Below, piece after piece: positions 42,826 to 51,669 of a DNA stretch of 54,193 bases. The position numbers and the translations under genes were made by a program. Source of the stretch: Granulicella sp. (lineage in GTDB: Bacteria; Acidobacteriota; Terriglobia; Terriglobales; Acidobacteriaceae); assembly GCA_025357875.1 (NCBI GenBank), contig JANYLK010000063.1, positions 1-54,193 of the forward strand. Direction: 5' to 3'. Each line of letters starts with the position of its first letter. The first letter of the stretch is position 1. The notes beneath the pieces were generated by a model. It was not told the DNA's origin, did not search any database, and was given only the letters and a program-made list of their open reading frames with translations.

Positions 42826-43671
42826 TTACGATATCTCCAGAATCTCCTCGCTAGCCCCGGCAATCTCTTTCGCCCGAGCCGCCACCTTCTTCGCCATCTC
42901 AAAGAACGGCCCAGCGATCAAGCTATCTGGTCCAGCCAGCGTCACCGGCAAACCGCGATCGCCGCCTGACCGAATCGCCGGATCAAGTTCCAGCGATCCC
43001 AGAAATTCCAGCCCAAACTGCTGCGCCGTCCGCTCCGCCCCACCGCTGGAGAAAATATCAATCACCTGCTGGCAGTGCGGGCAAGTGAAGTGGCTCATGT
43101 TCTCCACCAGCCCAATCACCTCCACCTTAACTTGGTGGAACATCTCAATCGCCTTCCTCGCGTCCTGCAGGCTCACATCGCTCGGCGTCGACACCACGAC
43201 AGCGCCGGTCAGCGGAACCGTCTGCACCAGCGAGATCACCACATCACCGGTTCCGGGCGGCAGATCGACAATCAGGAAATCCAGCTCGCCCCATTCCACC
43301 TGTTGCAGGAACTGCCGAATAATCTGGTGCAGCATCGGCCCACGCATCACCATTGGCTTGTCGCCCGGCGAGATCAATCCAACCGAGATGAACTTCACGC
43401 CATGCGACAGCAACGGCCCAATCCGGTCCCCGGCCACGATGTCCGGCTGCCGAGTCATGCCCATCATCATCGGCACGTTCGGCCCGTAAATATCCGCGTC
43501 GATCAGCCCGACCTTGTAGCCAAGCTTGCCCAGCGCAACTGCTAGGTTCACCGCAACAGTCGTCTTGCCAACTCCGCCCTTGCCGCTGCCCACCGCGACA
43601 ACATGCGCCACACCCGGCAATGGCTGTGGCCCCTGCGGCGCTTGCTGCCCGCCTACTCCCATATGTCCCAT
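42826..43671 (-). CDS. Mrp/NBP35 family Fe-S cluster carrier ATPase
   Basis: A 281-residue ParA-like ATPase of the Mrp/ApbC family, which carries Fe-S clusters to target proteins. The deviant Walker A is GSGKGGVGKTTVAVNLAVAL. Other marks are GLIDADIYGPNVPMMMG, DFLIVDLPPGTGDVVISLVQ and the cluster-binding CPHC in NMSHFTCPHCQQVIDIFS. The N-terminal DUF59 domain of E. coli Mrp is absent. ATG 43671 has GAGG 8 bases upstream; GTG 43680 is the alternative. It converges with the Sua5-type gene and lies downstream of the thioesterase gene. Confidence 0.93.
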   Translation of the reverse strand: MGHMGVGGQQAPQGPQPLPGVAHVVAVGSGKGGVGKTTVAVNLAVALGKLGYKVGLIDADIYGPNVPMMMGMTRQPDIVAGDRIGPLLSHGVKFISVGLISPGDKPMVMRGPMLHQIIRQFLQQVEWGELDFLIVDLPPGTGDVVISLVQTVPLTGAVVVSTPSDVSLQDARKAIEMFHQVKVEVIGLVENMSHFTCPHCQQVIDIFSSGGAERTAQQFGLEFLGSLELDPAIRSGGDRGLPVTLAGPDSLIAGPFFEMAKKVAARAKEIAGASEEILEIS

Positions 43672-43767
43672 ATCACTCACCTCAATTTGTCATATCTGAC
43701 CCGAGCGAAGCCGAATGCGAAGAATCCCCGCATTTCGCGCTTGTTCTCGCCAGTCATCCGCTTTTTT

Positions 43768-44292
43768 CTAAACGTGCCAACCAGTCTCCAGCGCCGCGCG
43801 ACTCTCCCTCGCCCGATGCGTCTCCTCCGACCGCATCTCGCGACGCCGCCCTGCATCGGCAAAGCGTCGTTTCTGATGCTGCGTCTCCGCGATCGCGCAA
43901 GGTACTGGCATTGGCTTTCCCTCGCGGTCAACGGCTACATAGGTCACATAGGCAGAGGAAACATGTCGCAGCGTCTGTCCTCGCGCATCCTCCACCATCG
44001 CCCGCACGCCGACCTCCATGCTGGTGCGGAAGGCCCGGTTCACGCTCGCCTTTAGAATCAACAGATCGCCCACATGCACCGGCGCTACAAAGTCCAGATG
44101 ATCCATTGAAGCCGTCACCACAATTGCACGGCAGTGACGAACCGCCGCAACCGCTCCAGCCAGGTCGATGAATTGCATCAGCCGTCCGCCAAACAAATTG
44201 CCCAATGCATTCGAGTCAGCCGGAAAGATGATCTCGCTCCGTTCCGCCTGCGATTGAGCCACCGTCCGCGATACTACCCTCTCATCAGTCAT
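43768..44292 (-). CDS. Acyl-CoA thioesterase, hotdog fold (YciA/BFIT-like)
   Basis: A 174-residue single-hotdog acyl-CoA thioesterase. The core shows SEIIFPADSNALGNLFGGRL followed by MQFIDLAGAVAAVRHC, SMDHLDFVAPVHVGDLLILK, TSMEVGVRAMVEDARG and SSAYVTYVAVDREGKPMPV. The Asn/Gly-rich loop GNLFGG and the Asp in FIDLAG are the usual active-site features. The C-terminal 35 residues are Arg/Glu-rich and outside the domain. It would hydrolyse acyl-CoA to free acid and CoA. It is about 95 bases upstream of mrp on the same strand. Confidence 0.88.
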   Translation of the reverse strand: MTDERVVSRTVAQSQAERSEIIFPADSNALGNLFGGRLMQFIDLAGAVAAVRHCRAIVVTASMDHLDFVAPVHVGDLLILKASVNRAFRTSMEVGVRAMVEDARGQTLRHVSSAYVTYVAVDREGKPMPVPCAIAETQHQKRRFADAGRRREMRSEETHRARESRAALETGWHV

Positions 44293-44440
44293 CCTCTCAG
44301 TGTAATCTTCGCGCCCCTGATTCGCCCCGTGAAGCAGTCGGAAACGATGACGTCGCCAAACATCTCCGTAGAAAAATGCTGTACGTTACTTTGCAAAAGA
44401 GTTATGCTGCACCTCGACAACATTCGTGGAGGTGCCAAGG

Positions 44441-44885
44441 ATGCAAATCCTACAGCCGCTTCCGAGCGCTCAACCGTTCCGTAACACCCTCAAACGTTGT
44501 GCGTTGCATCGCGGCATCCTGATATGCGTGTCCGTATGTTGTCCCGCTTTGCTGCTCGCGCAAACTGCTCAGCAGTATCTGAGGAACGAGACCGCCAGGT
44601 ACTGGCCAATCAGTATCAGCAAGCGGCCAGAGCTATCTCTGCCACAAAACTCCAGCCGGACAATGCCGATGCCTACGGTAAGCTCGCAAGCGTGTACAAG
44701 AAACTCAACATGTTGAACGAATCCGCAGCCGCCTCCAGCAAAGCCGCCGAACTCTATGGAGTTGCCCAGCCGACTCGACGTTCGAACGTCTGGAATACCA
44801 GCTCATTCAAAAGACGCAGTAAGGAGAGCAGTGCTTCACCCAGCAGGTCCTTGCAATTCATCCCCTCCGCGGTCAACATCAAGGG
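44441..44885 (+). pseudogene. Frameshifted exported TPR protein
   Basis: A start at 44441 with GGAGG 8 bases upstream opens a signal peptide (ILICVSVCCPALLLAQ) and TAQQYLRNETAR. The tetratricopeptide part continues in a different frame: QVLANQYQQAARAISATKLQ, then PDNADAYGKLASVYKKLNML. After AELYG a third frame carries ADSTFERLEYQLIQKTQ and then a stop. Each piece looks protein-like but no single frame joins them. It is therefore read as a decayed TPR gene; sequencing error at two places is the alternative. Confidence 0.65.
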
Positions 44886-45200
44886 ATGGACAAGTTAGCC
44901 GCGCTCAACGAAATTCTTCAGCTTGACCCCGCAAACGCCTTCGCCCGCTATGGCCTCGCCATGGAACACATCGCTAAGGGGCAGCCCCAAGCAGCTCTCG
45001 CCGAGTTCGCAACCTGCATCGCGCACAATCCCGACTACGTACCCGCCTACCAGATGTCCGCGCAGACCCTCGTTACGCTCGGCCGCATCGACGAAGCCCT
45101 TGAGCGCCTGCACTCTGGCATCGCCGTAGCGAATCGTACTAACAACCAGCACGCCCTCGCCGAAATGGAAGCCATGCGCGAAGAAGTCGCCAACCGCTAA
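44886..45200 (+). CDS. Small tetratricopeptide-repeat protein
   Basis: A 104-residue protein made of about three TPR helices pairs: LNEILQLDPANAFARYGLAM, GQPQAALAEFATCIAHNPDY and LGRIDEALERLHSGIA. It ends HALAEMEAMREEV. I recall very similar roughly 100-residue TPR proteins in acidobacteria, so it is probably an intact gene rather than only the tail of the broken gene before it. The only in-frame start after the upstream stop is ATG 44886, where AAGGG abuts the ATG, which is poor spacing. It converges with the NapC-type gene. Confidence 0.68.
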   Translation: MDKLAALNEILQLDPANAFARYGLAMEHIAKGQPQAALAEFATCIAHNPDYVPAYQMSAQTLVTLGRIDEALERLHSGIAVANRTNNQHALAEMEAMREEVANR

Positions 45201-45201
45201 G

Positions 45202-46659
45202 CTATTGCGCCGCTTGTTGCAGCCCAAGATCCGAAAGCTGCTTCGGGTTCGCCTCATCGCTCGCTAGCAGGTTGTGGCACACCGAGCAGTCATTGGTAAT
45301 TGTCTTACCGTCCTTCGAAGTATGGTTCCCGTCATGGCAGCGGAAGCAGCCCGGCGACGGATTGTGTCCGGGCGCACTGTGCCCCATCCCATTCGGATAA
45401 GTCCCCCAGGTCACCTTCATATCCGGGAAAACATTCCGGTTGTAAATCGCAACCAGCGTCTTTGCCGCCATATCGACGGCCCCACGCTGGCCGGTCCATA
45501 TCCCTGAGTACTGCGTACGGTAAAAGTCTTCGAGCCCGGATGTAATCTTCGTCGCTGCACTAGCCTGCGACGTGTACTCCGCCTGAATCAACTCCATCCC
45601 CTTCTTATGAACGAAAGGCAGCGCCGGATTCACGCCGCCATCCTGCATCGCCTCATCGATGGCGTCCTGCGGTGTTTGGAAGATGTGCGTCGCCTGGTTA
45701 TGACAGTCCATGCAGTCCATCTGCCTGGTCACGCCCTTCACCGGCCCCTTCCAGTCGGCGCTCACGAACTGCGTGATCGACCCATCTGCATTGTGTTTGT
45801 TCACCGCAATGATGTTCTGGTTGGTAGAGTCACTCGCCACATACTCGTAGTGGTCGAGATGATGGCCATGAATGCCGCTGAGCCGCGAGAGTGAATCCAC
45901 TCCGCCAAGGTGAAGCGCGAGCAGGTTGTGCGTCATTGAGTTCTTCTCATCGTCGCCGTACATCGTCTCGACCAGCAACTTCTCTCCCACAAATCTCGTC
46001 GGAGAATGACACTCCTCACAAGTAGCCCGAGCCGGGCGCAGTTCCGAGAGCGATGCCTTGATCGGAGTCGGATAGTTGCCCAGCATCACTTCGATCAGTT
46101 GCTTCGTGCCATTGACTTTGGCGTGGACGGCTGCACCAATCCCCGAGCCTATATGACAATCCACGCATGCCACATGCGAGTGCGGAGAGACCTGATAGGC
46201 GGCCCATTGCGGCGCCATCACATGGCAGCTCTGTCCACAAAAGTTCGGCGAATCCATATAAGAAATGCCGCGATAGCTTGCCGTACCCACAATGACAAAA
46301 TTGATAAATGTAGCCGCAACGACAATCTCGATCCCGCGCCGAAACACCGGGTCCTTGAGGTCGATCTGCGGATATACCGCCGGCAGTTCGCCCGCTGTCT
46401 TGAGCTGCTTATGCCTGAGCCAGATTCCGACAGGGATCAAAACCAGTCCGAGTACAAACAGTCCCGGCAGACACAAATCGATCACGATGCCGACGTAAGG
46501 GTTGATCGGCCCGCTATGTCCGAAGAAGCTTACCACCCAGAATCCGACCAGTACGAACGCCGACGCCGTCGTCAGTGCGCCGCCGATCAGGCTGATCCAA
46601 TTATTTCCAAAGAAAAGAATCGGTCGAAGAGTCTTCTCCAATTTGCCAAACTGAGACAT
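45202..46659 (-). CDS. NapC/NirT-type six-heme cytochrome c (quinol dehydrogenase candidate)
   Basis: A 485-residue protein with three hydrophobic helices in the first 145 residues (NWISLIGGALTTASAFVLVG, LFVLGLVLIPVGIWLR, GIEIVVAATFINFVIVG) and a periplasmic cytochrome domain. Heme motifs are CGQSCHVM (CX3CH form with a following Met), CVDCH, CEECH, CMDCH, CFRCH and CSVCH. The early block NFCGQSCHVMAPQWAAYQVS with HVACVDCHIG is the NapC/NirT signature, the family that oxidises menaquinol. It is larger than NapC or CymA (about 190 residues). It is the last gene of the cytochrome cluster, 18 bases after the cytochrome b gene. ATG 46659 has GGGAG about 6 bases upstream. Confidence 0.88.
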   Translation of the reverse strand: MSQFGKLEKTLRPILFFGNNWISLIGGALTTASAFVLVGFWVVSFFGHSGPINPYVGIVIDLCLPGLFVLGLVLIPVGIWLRHKQLKTAGELPAVYPQIDLKDPVFRRGIEIVVAATFINFVIVGTASYRGISYMDSPNFCGQSCHVMAPQWAAYQVSPHSHVACVDCHIGSGIGAAVHAKVNGTKQLIEVMLGNYPTPIKASLSELRPARATCEECHSPTRFVGEKLLVETMYGDDEKNSMTHNLLALHLGGVDSLSRLSGIHGHHLDHYEYVASDSTNQNIIAVNKHNADGSITQFVSADWKGPVKGVTRQMDCMDCHNQATHIFQTPQDAIDEAMQDGGVNPALPFVHKKGMELIQAEYTSQASAATKITSGLEDFYRTQYSGIWTGQRGAVDMAAKTLVAIYNRNVFPDMKVTWGTYPNGMGHSAPGHNPSPGCFRCHDGNHTSKDGKTITNDCSVCHNLLASDEANPKQLSDLGLQQAAQ

Positions 46660-46677
46660 GCCCACTCCCTTATCCCG

Positions 46678-47559
46678 TTATGAAGAGCCGAAGTATCCGA
46701 TTAATGTCAGAACAAGAAGTGTGAGCCCAATCAAGATGGCGGTAAATCCGATGACCTTGGCGAAGTTCACCCACCAATACGCGGGCTGTTCGCCAACTCG
46801 TGTTTCCAGTTTTCCCTGGGCCACGAGCCGCCCATACTCCAGCGTACGCTTTTTCTTGAACTCTTCTTCCGTCTCTTTTCCGGTAAAGATCACCATGTCC
46901 ATCGGAAAACTTTCAGGTCGAAGATGCGTGTTGACAAAGTGGATCGAGAAGATAAACAGGATCGCGAGCAGCGCTTCTTCGCCATGAACCACAAGCACAG
47001 CGTTCAACGCCCAGCCCGGTAGAAAGCGCGCGAAGAATGGCGCAAACCACATCGCATATCCCGAAAAGCCAATCACGATCATGCCCCAGAAAACAGCCCA
47101 GTAGTCGAACTTCTCCCAGTAGGCGAAGCGATCGAACTTCGGCTTCGGCCCCAATCCCACGAACCAGCGAAGGTGGCCAACAAGGTCCTGAACGTCCTTC
47201 CAATTCGCCACCATCGAGTTCGGTCCCCAGAAAATTCCCTTTTCCTTATGAACGAATACGCGCGTCGCAAGATCCTTCAAGTGATAGAGAAACGACAGAG
47301 TCAAAATGATTGCGCAGAATTTGTGGAAGAAAAGAATCGCCCCGAACCCGCCAACGGCCTTCGCAAAGAGCCTCGCCCATGCATTGTCGCTGAAGCGGAT
47401 TGGCAACCCGGTCGCCGCGAGCCCGAGAAACGACGTGAACAAAGCCACATGCAGATATCTTTGAGCCAGCGTGAAACGCACAAAGAATTTCTGCTTGCCG
47501 TGGGTTTCCAGCGGAATTTCCTGCGGTCTCTTCGGCGGTACTACCCTCTCGTCAATCAT
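46678..47559 (-). CDS. Membrane cytochrome b (formate dehydrogenase gamma / cyt b561-like)
   Basis: A 293-residue protein with about five membrane helices and histidines in typical b-heme positions: LAQRYLHVALFTSFLGLAAT, ILFFHKFCAIILTLSFLYHL and NAVLVVHGEEALLAILFIFS followed by IHFVNTH. This is the cytochrome b561-type subunit used to exchange electrons with the quinone pool. The start at 47559 has GAGGA 5 bases upstream and overlaps the 11-heme gene by 8 bases, so they are coupled. It would bridge quinol and the multiheme cytochromes on the periplasmic side. Confidence 0.87.
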   Translation of the reverse strand: MIDERVVPPKRPQEIPLETHGKQKFFVRFTLAQRYLHVALFTSFLGLAATGLPIRFSDNAWARLFAKAVGGFGAILFFHKFCAIILTLSFLYHLKDLATRVFVHKEKGIFWGPNSMVANWKDVQDLVGHLRWFVGLGPKPKFDRFAYWEKFDYWAVFWGMIVIGFSGYAMWFAPFFARFLPGWALNAVLVVHGEEALLAILFIFSIHFVNTHLRPESFPMDMVIFTGKETEEEFKKKRTLEYGRLVAQGKLETRVGEQPAYWWVNFAKVIGFTAILIGLTLLVLTLIGYFGSS

Positions 47560-48817
47560 GTTTTTCCTCTGCTGCAAGCCTGCTTTTGCGCTGCTCCTTC
47601 TTCGCACGAATAAACCAAAGCAGGGTATGCAGAGTGAAGAAGCTAAGAGTGCCCCACAGCAGTATATTCATGAACAACCGCGTGTAATACAGCGCTGGAT
47701 TCATCTTGCGGTTATGTGGATTCGCATGCGGCTGGTACTGCACGAAGCTGGCGTTCGCATCGGCATGACACCGGCCGCAGGTCTTGATCAAGTTGGCCTT
47801 ATTCACTGGCGACGCCGGATCGGACGCAGGTAGAATTCCGTGAGCCCCATGGCAGTCCCAGCAGCGTGCCGTCTCCACATAACCGCCGAGCAGACCCAGC
47901 TGTGAGTGGAACGTGTCTCGGTACGTGGCGAGTTGATCCTTGTGACATGAGCCGCAAATCGGCGTCGTCTGCATCCGAAACGTCGCCTCAGTCGGCTGCA
48001 GGATCGCATGAGCCGTATGGCAGTCCGAACAGACAGGGGCCTTCGTGTTTCCACTCGCGACCATCTTCCCGTGAACGCCCGCCGAGTACTCATCCTTCAC
48101 GCCGGCGTGGCAGGTTCCGCATGTCTCTGGAATATTCCCCCGCGATGTCGTGCTCTTTCCATCCTTGTGGCTGAGGATATTGTGCGATCCATGGCAGCTC
48201 ATGCAGTTTGCCGCGACCAGCAAGCCCTCCTTGCTGACAGCGTACCCGTGTATCGAATCCATATAGGTCGCGTAAACATTCTGCAGACCGTACTTCTTCG
48301 CCAACGTCTCGCTCGCGTGACAGGTTCCGCAGGTGCGTGGAATATTCAGTGGATATACTGCAGATCGTGCATCGCTCCTGGGAAAGATCGAGTGCGTGTC
48401 CCCGTGACAACTCGTGCAAGGATGCGCGTTTGCCTTTGCATGCACGCTGCCGCCGATCGCCGAAGCCTGGTCCGCATGGCATGTGTCGCACTTGACCGTA
48501 GTTCGTTGTTCGGCGTGCGGATATTCCTTGATCGATGTGTGGCAGTCGGTGCAACTCACGCTACCATGGATGCTGGCGTGGAACTTGTCTATGTCTAATC
48601 CAGCGCTTTGTCCCGCCGCATCTTGGAGAGTCTTGTCTGAGTGGCAGCTGAGGCAGTCCGTCTCTGCGTGGAGCATGAAAGGGTAGAACAGCAGCAAAGT
48701 GGCGAGTGCCTGAGCTAGGATTTTGAACTTGCTGCCGACGCTCGACGTAATGGCCCGCAGCAGATCTACTTTCATAACGCAACACGTCCCAACAGGCTCG
48801 AAGAACGGCCCGGTCAT
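47552..48817 (-). CDS. Eleven-heme c-type cytochrome with C-terminal membrane anchor
   Basis: A 421-residue protein with eleven CXXCH motifs: CLSCH, CTDCH, CDTCH, CTSCH, CGTCH, CMSCH, CGTCH, CSDCH, CGSCH, CWDCH and CGRCH. A signal sequence (KILAQALATLLLFYPFMLHA) starts about 35 residues in, and a C-terminal helix (LFMNILLWGTLSFFTLHTLL) with a basic cytoplasmic tail anchors it. Hence the hemes face the periplasm. It overlaps the cytochrome b gene by 8 bases, suggesting a complex. The start at 48817 has GAGAGG 6 bases upstream. I know no characterised protein with this exact layout. Confidence 0.88.
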   Translation of the reverse strand: MTGPFFEPVGTCCVMKVDLLRAITSSVGSKFKILAQALATLLLFYPFMLHAETDCLSCHSDKTLQDAAGQSAGLDIDKFHASIHGSVSCTDCHTSIKEYPHAEQRTTVKCDTCHADQASAIGGSVHAKANAHPCTSCHGDTHSIFPRSDARSAVYPLNIPRTCGTCHASETLAKKYGLQNVYATYMDSIHGYAVSKEGLLVAANCMSCHGSHNILSHKDGKSTTSRGNIPETCGTCHAGVKDEYSAGVHGKMVASGNTKAPVCSDCHTAHAILQPTEATFRMQTTPICGSCHKDQLATYRDTFHSQLGLLGGYVETARCWDCHGAHGILPASDPASPVNKANLIKTCGRCHADANASFVQYQPHANPHNRKMNPALYYTRLFMNILLWGTLSFFTLHTLLWFIRAKKEQRKSRLAAEEKHD

Positions 48818-48864
48818 GCAAAACCTCTCCGACACAAATTCGGTTGCAGCCGCTCATGGAAATC

Positions 48865-48877
48865 GCGATTAAATCGC
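48865..48877. promoter_or_regulatory. 13-base palindrome before the 11-heme cytochrome gene
   Basis: GCGATTAAATCGC, a perfect inverted repeat with 6-base arms, lies 48 bases upstream of the start at 48817, between it and the hairpin at 48886-48931. It could be an operator; no family was matched. Confidence 0.4.
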
Positions 48878-48885
48878 CATCACTT

Positions 48886-48931
48886 AAAAAGAGCCCGCGG
48901 GCGGAAGGCAGAATGAATCTCACCTTCCGCC
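48886..48931 (-). terminator. Hairpin with T-run inside the cytochrome cluster
   Basis: On the minus strand GGCGGAAGG pairs with CCTTCCGCC (9 bp, 14-base loop), followed by CGCGGGCTC and TTTTT. It lies 79 bases after the monoheme cytochrome stop. It should end or attenuate the first transcription unit. The nine bases between stem and T-run make it non-ideal. Confidence 0.55.
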
Positions 48932-49009
48932 GGCCTATATCGATCGTTCAGGAAAGAGGATAGTAATCACGGCTTCCCTAACGCGGTTGACAAACTCGAA
49001 CTGGCTTAA

Positions 49010-49330
49010 CTATTTCTGGAGGGTACGGACGTATGCGACGACTTCCTTGATCTGCGCATCGGTTAGCTTGCCGGTGTACGCTGGCATCTTTCCTTTGCCA
49101 TTCTTAGTCACTGCAATGAACTCTGCATCCGTATCTTTGATTGCTTCAGGCGTTTTGAACGATGGAACCTTCATTGCTTTCCCTGCCGGTCCGGTGGCCA
49201 AACCATCTGCGCCATGGCACATCGCACACTTGGCTTTGTAAGTGTCCGCCGCCGGCCCTTGAGCAAAGGCGGTCGAAATCGTTGTAGCCGCAAGGGTTGC
49301 GACAAGCATAAGGCCAGCATAAATTTTCAT
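49010..49330 (-). CDS. Monoheme class I cytochrome c
   Basis: A 106-residue periplasmic electron carrier. It has a signal peptide (KIYAGLMLVATLAATTISTAFA), one heme site CAMCHGADGLATGPAG and a late Met ligand in GKGKMPAYTGKLTDAQ, ending in the usual helix IKEVVAYVRTLQK. The fold is that of small class I (c5/c6-like) cytochromes. AGGAG lies 9 bases before ATG 49330. It sits between the barrel gene and the 11-heme gene and could shuttle electrons between complexes. Confidence 0.93.
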   Translation of the reverse strand: MKIYAGLMLVATLAATTISTAFAQGPAADTYKAKCAMCHGADGLATGPAGKAMKVPSFKTPEAIKDTDAEFIAVTKNGKGKMPAYTGKLTDAQIKEVVAYVRTLQK

Positions 49331-49396
49331 AGTCAATTTCTCCTGTTGATCTCACGCTCGCTGAGTCATCGTGCGACTGAGTCGGTCGTACTGCTG

Positions 49397-51661
49397 TTAG
49401 AACTCGTAGTGCATCGCGATCGTAACAACATTGCTATGGAAAGCGCGCGGGGAGGTTGGTCCTATTGCTCCATCCTCGCCGTAGCCGTAGTAGTTCCAGT
49501 CGCCCTTCCATATCCATCCTGGATGCACCGTGTAGGCAATATTTGCAAAGGGCGACATGTACTGGGACTGGAGTGCGCCCGGAACCTGCCGCGGATTATC
49601 GTAAACCGTATTTCCGTTCACTCCGCTAATGCGATACCCGATATTGGAACGCACAGCCTTGACCGGAGCCAGCATGATGCTGAATGCTCCATATTGCGTC
49701 GGAGCATCGTAGTAGAAATGACTCAGTAATGTGTTGGTGCCGCATGCGGTACCAGGAGGAACAGGAATGCCCGGTAGCGTGGAATAGTAGCACTCGGTCG
49801 TCTGCGAATACACGTCGGTGTATCCGTAGTTTAGATCGAGGCCGTAATGCTCGCTCGATGCGAGAGTGGCGCCGAAAGTCAGGCTCCGGCTGTGATCCAG
49901 ATGATTCACAAGATAAACATTGTCGCGCCGTTCGAGATCGTTGAACGCGGCAGAGACCGTGGCCCAATCCTTCGGTTTGTAAGCTGCGCGCAGTTTGTAG
50001 TGCTGAGTCTGACGCGGGTTTGTCTGGACATACGCATTGTTGTCGTAAATGGCTTCTACCGCGCCGTTGATCCGCCACTGCGATGTGGGCCGCAAATCGA
50101 CGTTCAAAATGCCGCCGTTCTCGTGGATTGGGATCACATCTCCAGGCTTGGAGTCCCCAACTGCAATGTGATAAATCGTACGTGTGCGGTATCGGTAGCC
50201 AAGCGAGATCGACGCCCTCGACGAAGCTTCCCACGATGCGGTGACGAGGTTCGTTTGAACTTTCTGGCCAAGATAGGTGAAGGAAGAAGTCACTGCCGCC
50301 GGCAGCGGCGCAGCTGGCGGCGCAAGCATCGATGTGCCCTTTTGATCGATCTCGGAAGCAATATTTAAACCTGGCTGACGGAAGTAGGAGTAGTCGTACT
50401 GTTCCGAAAGGCTGATCTTATCGGTAATCTGAAACAGTGCTCCAAAGTCACCCGCGACATTGATCCGTTGGGCCTTCGCATAACCGGTGACCGTGAATGC
50501 CTCGAGCTGCAACCGGCTTAGAAGGCCATTAAAGGACTCGAAAAAGTTGGGTTGGTTCGTATTCGCGCCGGTGTAACTGAAGCGGCCATTCATGTGAACC
50601 CGCGGCATGCTGGAACTCTGGAATCGGACTTCCTCCGTTGGGAAGATTGTCCGCATTGGCTCGTAACGGCTGTACTGCAGATAGCCGTTGATACAAGGAT
50701 TCGCTGTCGGCGGGGTCGTGGAGCCGCTCAGAATGGGCGGGTTATTGCCACAGGGACTGCTCGCGCTGCTGTTCCCCGGCACGGTCACATTGTCGTAGCC
50801 AAGGGTTACGGGAGTGCCGTTGGCCAGTTGCAGATTCAGGCTTGAGGGTGCCAGTTTGTAGCTGGTGTCACCTTTGTAGTGTGTGACCGTCTCTTGAAAG
50901 GTGAATCGGGTCTGGGTGAGCGGCTTCCAATCCAATCCCGCTAGAAAGGTATCCGTGCTGTTGCGCCAGTTCTGCAGCAATAGGGCATCTGCGCCCTCGT
51001 GAATCGAACTGAGCGTCGGCCCCTGCGAGATGTTCTGCGAATAGCCAGCCCGGAAACTCACCTTCGATATCGGCAAAATCGTCAAATTCAAATCGGTCAT
51101 CCGTCGTACCGTGTTGAACAAGTGCGGCGAATCGAGGAGTTGCGGGAAGGTGTATCCGTTCGACACCAGGCCGCTGGGGACGAGTGGATTGCCGAGAAGG
51201 TTGTAATCGAAATACTGGCGGTCGCGTCGGAAGAGTCCTTGAAAGTCGTAGGACTTACCCTTGGAGAAGCGAAGCGTCGCCACGTTGTTCGGATCGCCGC
51301 CGAATCCGGTGGTGAATGCGGACAAGGTATCGAAGATCAGATGTTTCGAGTTCGGCATCGCGTGCATGTCGAACGTTTCGCCCAACACGCGGGGGCCCGA
51401 ATGGATGTTGACCAGCGTGTCGTACATGGCGCCGCTGCCCTTGATACTCGCAATATGACCACCTAGATCGGCCGTCTGGTGGATGGAATAACCATCTTTG
51501 ACTGTCTCTGCAGGCGCGGGTGTCTGGGCCGCTCCAACGCTCGGCAGCATTGCCGTCATCGTTAGAACAAGAACCGAAGCTGCAATGCTGCCAACCGTCT
51601 GAAAATGGAAGCTGCCGCATGGTTGACCATCGAGAATCGTAGAAAAACGGGCATAACTCAT
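49397..51661 (-). CDS. MtrB/PioB-type outer membrane beta-barrel
   Basis: A 754-residue outer membrane protein. After a signal peptide (GSIAASVLVLTMTAMLPSVGAA) it consists of alternating amphipathic strands and ends MHYEF, with the terminal Phe of outer membrane barrels. Strand-like pieces include TFQETVTHYKGDTSYKL, ISLGYRYRTRTIYHI and YGLDLNYGYTDVYSQ. Size and direct coupling to a decaheme cytochrome gene (10-base overlap region at 51661-51670) fit the MtrB/PioB/DmsF family, which forms a sheath around MtrA. The N-terminal CXXC of Shewanella MtrB was not seen; cysteines occur in putative loops (PCGNNPPILSG, NPCINGY). A generic barrel is the alternative. Confidence 0.75.
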   Translation of the reverse strand: MSYARFSTILDGQPCGSFHFQTVGSIAASVLVLTMTAMLPSVGAAQTPAPAETVKDGYSIHQTADLGGHIASIKGSGAMYDTLVNIHSGPRVLGETFDMHAMPNSKHLIFDTLSAFTTGFGGDPNNVATLRFSKGKSYDFQGLFRRDRQYFDYNLLGNPLVPSGLVSNGYTFPQLLDSPHLFNTVRRMTDLNLTILPISKVSFRAGYSQNISQGPTLSSIHEGADALLLQNWRNSTDTFLAGLDWKPLTQTRFTFQETVTHYKGDTSYKLAPSSLNLQLANGTPVTLGYDNVTVPGNSSASSPCGNNPPILSGSTTPPTANPCINGYLQYSRYEPMRTIFPTEEVRFQSSSMPRVHMNGRFSYTGANTNQPNFFESFNGLLSRLQLEAFTVTGYAKAQRINVAGDFGALFQITDKISLSEQYDYSYFRQPGLNIASEIDQKGTSMLAPPAAPLPAAVTSSFTYLGQKVQTNLVTASWEASSRASISLGYRYRTRTIYHIAVGDSKPGDVIPIHENGGILNVDLRPTSQWRINGAVEAIYDNNAYVQTNPRQTQHYKLRAAYKPKDWATVSAAFNDLERRDNVYLVNHLDHSRSLTFGATLASSEHYGLDLNYGYTDVYSQTTECYYSTLPGIPVPPGTACGTNTLLSHFYYDAPTQYGAFSIMLAPVKAVRSNIGYRISGVNGNTVYDNPRQVPGALQSQYMSPFANIAYTVHPGWIWKGDWNYYGYGEDGAIGPTSPRAFHSNVVTIAMHYEF

Positions 51662-51669
51662 ATTTTTTC

